From NCBI RefSeq assembly GCF_019665765.1, contig NZ_CP081150.1, forward strand, positions 310,001-374,000: DNA of 64,000 nt. The letters run 5' to 3'. Shown piece by piece: positions 59,621 to 64,000 of this stretch. Source of the DNA: Deefgea tanakiae. Lineage in GTDB: Bacteria > Pseudomonadota > Gammaproteobacteria > Burkholderiales > Chitinibacteraceae. Made by a program: the position numbers and the translations under genes. The stretch's first letter is position 1; every line of letters begins with the position of its first letter. The notes under the pieces were generated by a model that was not told the origin of the DNA, did not search any database, and saw only the letters and a list, made by a program, of their open reading frames with translations.

Positions 59621-59700
59621 ATCACACCCTTTCCAATCTTTAGTCTGCGCTGAGGTTTCTCAGGCGGGGCTGAAGTTTTATGTTTACTAGGATTCGACTA

Positions 59701-59913
59701 ATGCCTTCCGTACGCGTTAAAGAAAACGAGCCGTTCGAAGTAGCGATGCGCCGCTTCAAGCGTTCTGTTGAAAAGACTGGCCTCCTCACTGACCTTCGTG
59801 CACGCGAATTCTACGAGAAGCCAACTGCAGAACGTAAACGCAAGCTTGCTGCCGCTGTTAAGCGTCAACACAAGCGTCTGCGTAGCCAACAATTGCCAGC
59901 TAAACTCTACTAA
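59701..59913 (+). CDS. rpsU: 30S ribosomal protein S21
   Basis: A 70-residue basic ribosomal protein ([21 protein letters not shown] start, then [14 protein letters not shown]). ATG 59701 has AGGA 8 bp upstream. First gene of the macromolecular synthesis operon, followed by a terminator-like hairpin that should reduce read-through into yqeY, dnaG and rpoD. Confidence 0.97.
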   Translation: MPSVRVKENEPFEVAMRRFKRSVEKTGLLTDLRAREFYEKPTAERKRKLAAAVKRQHKRLRSQQLPAKLY

Positions 59914-59939
59914 GAGTTTGCTTGCTGTTGTTTGTACTC

Positions 59940-59969
59940 AAGGTCGCCTAGGCGGCCTTTTGTTTTTTC
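59940..59969 (+). terminator. Terminator or attenuator after rpsU
   Basis: AAGGTCGCC and GGCGGCCTT pair, followed by TTTTGTTTTTT. It stands between rpsU and yqeY, where the analogous E. coli operon has an attenuating terminator. Confidence 0.8.
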
Positions 59970-60092
59970 TAAAAATCAAAAAGTATGGCCTAAACATACC
60001 TTAGCTCGTCGCGGCCTGGGCTCTGCAGTGTAAATATTGCACACGCGCCAAGCGATGCTAAGTTGTTGGATGGGTGGCTTTAAGGAGGCGCA

Positions 60093-60533
60093 ATGTCATT
60101 AAAAGCCCGTATTACCGCTGATATGAAAACGGCGATGAAAGAAAAGCAAGTAGACCGCTTGGGTACAATTCGTTTGTTGCTGGCCGCGATGAAACAGCGC
60201 GAAGTGGATGAGCGGATTGAGCTTGATGATGCGGCAATTACGGCCATCATCGACAAAATGCTGAAACAACGCAAAGATAGTATTACGCAGTTTGAGGCAG
60301 CCAATCGTCAAGACTTAGCGGATAAAGAAAAAGCGGAAGTCGTGGTGCTCATTGAATATATGCCACAACAACTCAGTGCTGATGAAATTAATGTGATTTT
60401 AGATGCCGCAATTGCAACGCACGGCGCCACTGCTGCGGCAATGGGTAAAATTATGGCAGAGATCAAGCCGCAATTGGCGGGGCGTGCTGATATGGCTGAA
60501 GTGAGCAAATTAGTTAAAGCGCGGATGGCTTAA
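60093..60533 (+). CDS. yqeY: GatB/YqeY-domain protein
   Basis: A 146-residue protein starting at ATG 60093 behind a perfect AAGGAGG. It matches the YqeY pattern: LKARITADMKTAMKEKQVDRLGTIRLLLAAMKQREVD, EYMPQQLS and MGKIMAEIKPQLAGRADM. YqeY resembles the tRNA-binding tail of GatB, and its role is not settled. In betaproteobacteria it usually lies between rpsU and dnaG, as here. Confidence 0.94.
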   Translation: MSLKARITADMKTAMKEKQVDRLGTIRLLLAAMKQREVDERIELDDAAITAIIDKMLKQRKDSITQFEAANRQDLADKEKAEVVVLIEYMPQQLSADEINVILDAAIATHGATAAAMGKIMAEIKPQLAGRADMAEVSKLVKARMA

Positions 60534-60557
60534 TCTGTAACTGTTTTGAGGCATTAA

Positions 60558-62468
60558 GTGGCGCTCATTCCCGATGATTTTATTCAGGATTTATTAAACC
60601 GCGTTGATATTGTCGACGTGGTTGAGCGCTATCTGCCGCTTAAAAAAGCAGGCCAAAATTACATGGCCTGCTGCCCGTTTCATAAAGAAAAATCTCCGTC
60701 ATTTACGGTAAGTCAAACCAAGCAGTTTTATCATTGTTTTGGTTGTGGTGTGCATGGTTCGGCGCTGACTTTTGTGATGGAGCATCAGGCCTTGAGTTTT
60801 CCTGAGGCGGTGCGGCAACTGGCTGAATCGGTTGGGATGCAAGTGCCTGTTTCAGATAAGCCCGTCACTGAAGAGCAGAAAAAAGCACCCGGCATTTACG
60901 ATGTTTTAAAGGTGGCTTTTGATTTTTATCGCGCACAACTAAAGACCGCGCCTGCTGCGATTGACTACTTTAAACGGCGTGGCGTTGAGGGCAAGACAGC
61001 CGCCAAGTTTGGATTGGGGTATGCGCCTGGTGGTGATGACTGGCAGCCGCTTAAGGCGGTATACCCAGATTATGATTGGAATTCCATTTTGGCCGAAGCC
61101 GGCTTGGTGATTGATAAAGAAGAATCAAAACGTCGCTATGATCGTTTTCGTGAACGAGTGATGTTTCCGATTATCAATCAGCGCGGTCAAGTCATTGGTT
61201 TTGGTGGTCGTGTGATGGGGCAGGGTGAGCCTAAGTACTTGAATTCGCCAGAAACGCCGGTATTTACTAAAGGGCGTGAGTTGTATGGCTTGCCACAGGC
61301 GCGCACTGCCATTCGTGATCATAACCGCGTGCTAGTTGCCGAAGGGTATATGGACGTGGTTATGTTGCATCAGCATGGTGTTGAGTACGCGGTTGCGTCC
61401 TTGGGGACGGCTTGTACGCCAGAGCATGTGCGTAAATTACTTAAGCTGGCCGATGAAGTGGTGTTTGGTTTTGATGGCGATAAAGCCGGTATCAGGGCAG
61501 CATGGCGTGCGCTAGAAAATAGCCTGCCTGAGGTGAAAGACGGCAAAGAGTTGAAGTTCTTGTTTTTACCTGCTGAGCATGATCCTGATTCCTATGTGCA
61601 GGCGTTTGGTAAAGCGCAGTTTGAATTATTAATTGCCGAGTCGGCCCTGCCTTTGTCGCAGTACTTATTAAAAGAATTGGCAGGGCAAGTTGATTTAACA
61701 ATGGAAGAGGGTCGGGCGCGTTTGGTACATATTGCACGCCCCTATCTTGATGAATTGACACAAGCCCCCATATTGAAATTGATGATTGGTAAACGCTTGG
61801 CGGAAATGTGCCAATTATCGAGCGCTGAGTTTGCCTCTTTGCAGGCTGTTGCGTCAGCGCCAAAAGTGCTTGAAGCTCCGTCTGATTGGGGTGTTGAGCC
61901 AGAAATGGCAGATTGGCAGGTGCCGCAGCAGTGGCAGCAAGCCAAGTCAACTCGGCGAGAGCCGTTTAGTCGTGGTGGTGGATATAAGCGTGGCAAGGGC
62001 AAGGGCTGGAATATGGAGGAGCCACGACCAAGGTTAAAACCAGCGGGTCAATATGATCCGGTGTCACGAGCGTTGGAGTTGGTTTTGTTTCGCCCTTCAC
62101 TTTTGTTGGGGCAAGAGCCTGTCGAGTTGACGTGGCCGGTTGAGGGTTTGCACGGTTTAGCTCGTGCGGTATTTACTATTGCGCGCCAAGCGCCTGATTT
62201 GCAAGGCGTGGAGTTGTTGGCGCGTTGTCGTGAGTTGCCTAATTATTCTCGTTTGAGTCGGTTTTTTAGTGAGCAGCGCGCTTTATTTGAAAAGTTTGAC
62301 GAAGAGGATTTGCAGGTAGAAATCGCTAATTCATTGTTGGCCGCTACGCAAAATTTTTCGCTAGGGTCTACACTGAGTCGGAAAGAAGAGTTGGACATCC
62401 TGTCTGCCAGTCGAGGTTTGACGGACGAGGAATCGCAAGAATATCTGGCGCTTTTATTGCGCCATTAG
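60558..62468 (+). CDS. dnaG: DNA primase
   Basis: A 636-residue primase with a GTG start backed by GAGG 7 bp upstream. The CHC2 zinc finger is CCPFHKEKSPSF ... YHCFGCGVHG (about residues 38-65). The RNA-polymerase core contains YLNSPETPVFTKGRELYGL and the Toprim motif VAEGYMDVVMLHQHG with FDGDKAGIRAA. The last 150 residues form the helicase-interacting domain. It starts 24 bp after yqeY. Confidence 0.96.
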   Translation: MALIPDDFIQDLLNRVDIVDVVERYLPLKKAGQNYMACCPFHKEKSPSFTVSQTKQFYHCFGCGVHGSALTFVMEHQALSFPEAVRQLAESVGMQVPVSDKPVTEEQKKAPGIYDVLKVAFDFYRAQLKTAPAAIDYFKRRGVEGKTAAKFGLGYAPGGDDWQPLKAVYPDYDWNSILAEAGLVIDKEESKRRYDRFRERVMFPIINQRGQVIGFGGRVMGQGEPKYLNSPETPVFTKGRELYGLPQARTAIRDHNRVLVAEGYMDVVMLHQHGVEYAVASLGTACTPEHVRKLLKLADEVVFGFDGDKAGIRAAWRALENSLPEVKDGKELKFLFLPAEHDPDSYVQAFGKAQFELLIAESALPLSQYLLKELAGQVDLTMEEGRARLVHIARPYLDELTQAPILKLMIGKRLAEMCQLSSAEFASLQAVASAPKVLEAPSDWGVEPEMADWQVPQQWQQAKSTRREPFSRGGGYKRGKGKGWNMEEPRPRLKPAGQYDPVSRALELVLFRPSLLLGQEPVELTWPVEGLHGLARAVFTIARQAPDLQGVELLARCRELPNYSRLSRFFSEQRALFEKFDEEDLQVEIANSLLAATQNFSLGSTLSRKEELDILSASRGLTDEESQEYLALLLRH

Positions 62469-62510
62469 CCAAGTGAGGTGGCCGTTAAGGTGCTTCACTT
62501 CCGGCATTGG

Positions 62511-62539
62511 GGACAAAACCCTTCAATGTCTGGTATAAT
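62511..62539 (+). promoter_or_regulatory. Promoter candidate for rpoD
   Basis: A perfect TATAAT at 62534 preceded by TGG (extended -10), with GGACAA 17 bp upstream. It would give rpoD an independent promoter inside the operon. Confidence 0.65.
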
Positions 62540-62570
62540 TCTCGGTTTTGCTAGACACATAAGCAGAGTC

Positions 62571-64000
62571 ATGGCAGCAGATCAAAAACTAAACAAAGAA
62601 AATCTTGACGCGAACGGCGGAAAATCAGGCGAGGTAAAGCTCGATCCTGAAGAGCGCAAAGCCAAATTCAAGACACTCATCGTCCTTGGTAAAGAACGTG
62701 GTTACCTCACGTACGCCGAGATTAACGACCATCTTCCTGAAGATATGCTCGACGCCGAGCAAATCGAGGGCATCATCAGCATGATCTCCAATATGGGGAT
62801 CCAAGTTTATGATGAAGCGCCTGACGCCGAAGATCTGTTGATGTCGGATGCGCCTGCACGGGTAGCAGACGAGGACGCAGCCGAAGAAGCTGAAGCCGCT
62901 TTATCTTCAGTTGATGCTGACTTTGGTCGAACAACTGACCCTGTGCGTATGTATATGCGTGAAATGGGTACGGTTGAGCTCTTGACGCGTGAAGGCGAAA
63001 TTGAAATCGCCAAGCGAATCGAAGATGGCCTCCGTCACATGATCACTGCGATTTCAGCGTGCCCAACCACGATTGCCCAAATTATTGACTTGGTTGAGCG
63101 TGGCTTGAATGATGAAATCCGCATTGATGACGTGATTGACGGTTTTATCGATCCAAACGCCGTTGAAGCTGAAGAAGAAGTTGCATTGGATCTACCTGAT
63201 CCAGATGCGGTGCTCGAAGAAAACGCCGATGAAGACGAAGCTGAAGATGACGGCGGTGCCGCGGCTGCGAGTGCTAATCTTGAACTGCTAAAAACACAAG
63301 CTCGCGAACATTTCGAAATCATCAATGATTTGTACGGCCGGATGTTAGAAGCCTTGATTGATCATGGCACTTCTTCACCGACTTATATTTTGTTGCAGCA
63401 GTCAATTGCGATTGAATTTCAAAAAATTCGCTTTTCTGCGCGACAAGTTGAATCGTTATGTGACGTTTTGCGTGGCATGGTGGACGACATTCGCACGCAT
63501 GAACGTCAAATCATGGACTTGTGTACTCGTCGCGTTGGCATGCCGCGCGATTACTTCATTAAAACCTTCCCAGGTCGTGAAACGGACTTGACGTGGGTGC
63601 CAGAAGAAATCGCCGCCGAGAAAAACTATTCCGGCATCATGTTCCGCTACAAGCATGCGATCATGGAGCAGCAACAAAAGCTCAATGAGCTGCAAGAAGC
63701 TGCTCGCTTGAATATTCGTGAGTTGAAAGAAATCAGTCGTCATATGTCGACGGGTGAGGCAAAAGCGAAACGCGCTAAGCGCGAAATGATCGAGGCCAAC
63801 TTGCGCCTCGTGATCTCGATTGCGAAAAAATATACCAACCGTGGTTTGCAATTCTTGGATTTGATTCAAGAAGGTAATATCGGTTTGATGAAAGCGGTTG
63901 ATAAATTCGAATACCGTCGTGGATACAAATTCTCGACCTACGCAACCTGGTGGATCCGTCAGGCGATTACTCGCTCGATTGCTGATCAAGCGCGTACGAT
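62571..64000 (+). CDS. rpoD: Primary sigma factor RpoD, 3' partial
   Basis: The frame starts at ATG 62571 and is open to the window end (476 residues seen of about 640 expected). Region 1.1 is at residues 25-85 ([21 protein letters not shown]), followed by an acidic linker and region 1.2 ([21 protein letters not shown]). The non-conserved region has a Glu/Asp/Ala-rich insert (about 205-235). Region 2 is [51 protein letters not shown] and [12 protein letters not shown] (2.3/2.4). It directs housekeeping transcription. Confidence 0.97.
   Translation, partial: MAADQKLNKENLDANGGKSGEVKLDPEERKAKFKTLIVLGKERGYLTYAEINDHLPEDMLDAEQIEGIISMISNMGIQVYDEAPDAEDLLMSDAPARVADEDAAEEAEAALSSVDADFGRTTDPVRMYMREMGTVELLTREGEIEIAKRIEDGLRHMITAISACPTTIAQIIDLVERGLNDEIRIDDVIDGFIDPNAVEAEEEVALDLPDPDAVLEENADEDEAEDDGGAAAASANLELLKTQAREHFEIINDLYGRMLEALIDHGTSSPTYILLQQSIAIEFQKIRFSARQVESLCDVLRGMVDDIRTHERQIMDLCTRRVGMPRDYFIKTFPGRETDLTWVPEEIAAEKNYSGIMFRYKHAIMEQQQKLNELQEAARLNIRELKEISRHMSTGEAKAKRAKREMIEANLRLVISIAKKYTNRGLQFLDLIQEGNIGLMKAVDKFEYRRGYKFSTYATWWIRQAITRSIADQART

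Overview
The window looks like chromosomal DNA of a chitin-degrading betaproteobacterium, probably order Neisseriales and near the Chitinibacter/Deefgea group. This is inferred from gene content and protein style; no search was run. It holds two multidomain GH18 chitinases, a GH20 chitobiase, a GH3 N-acetylhexosaminidase beside a sugar ABC transporter, a T2SS/type IV pilus-like locus, and the rpsU-yqeY-dnaG-rpoD macromolecular synthesis operon.

Layout. 1-7466 is the end of a genomic island integrated at tRNA-Leu(GAG). It carries a membrane protein with a possible QxK-type nuclease core, an LprI-like protein, a HepT toxin remnant, an unidentified ORF, an intact IS21-family element with a 6-bp target duplication, and an integrase truncated at that element. 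7467-16504 is a conserved-looking backbone: the tRNA, a hypothetical gene, GH20 chitobiase, a B12-binding radical SAM protein, and a chemoreceptor with its CheW. 16710-42122 is bounded by an exact 64-bp direct repeat comprising the 3' part of tRNA-Leu(UAA), from the anticodon loop to CCA, plus downstream bases. I read it as a second, 25-kb integrated element. Its cargo is a CUT2-type ABC transporter with GH3 hexosaminidase and LuxR regulator, a secreted chitinase, a heavy-metal block (His-rich protein, DsbB/DsbA pair, CadR, CadA-type ATPase, second LspA, decayed YchJ and DUF3703 genes), an IS3 element that cuts the 5' end of an HP1/P2-like integrase, and a stretch of unrecognised minus-strand genes (37.0-41.5 kb) that resembles defence cargo.

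42068-42711 is a tRNA operon (four identical Gly, Cys, Leu) with a consensus promoter. nadA follows. 44.0-53.1 kb is an eleven-gene minus-strand operon for a secretion/pilus-like machine: pseudopilin, platform protein, ATPase, PilM/N/O/P-like inner-membrane proteins, a TPR-secretin lipoprotein and three minor pseudopilins. Next to it lies the second chitinase. 55.9-64.0 kb is housekeeping: Fe-SOD, a CobD/CbiB-family membrane protein, a FAH-family hydrolase, tsaD, and divergent rpsU-yqeY-dnaG-rpoD (rpoD runs off the end).

How it fits together: secreted chitinases cut chitin, GH20 and GH3 enzymes finish the oligomers, the ABC system may import the products, and the T2SS-like locus is a plausible but unproven export or attachment machine. 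The parts most worth following are the 25-kb tRNA-bounded element, the unrecognised genes at 37-41.5 kb, and the QxK-motif membrane protein at the left edge.
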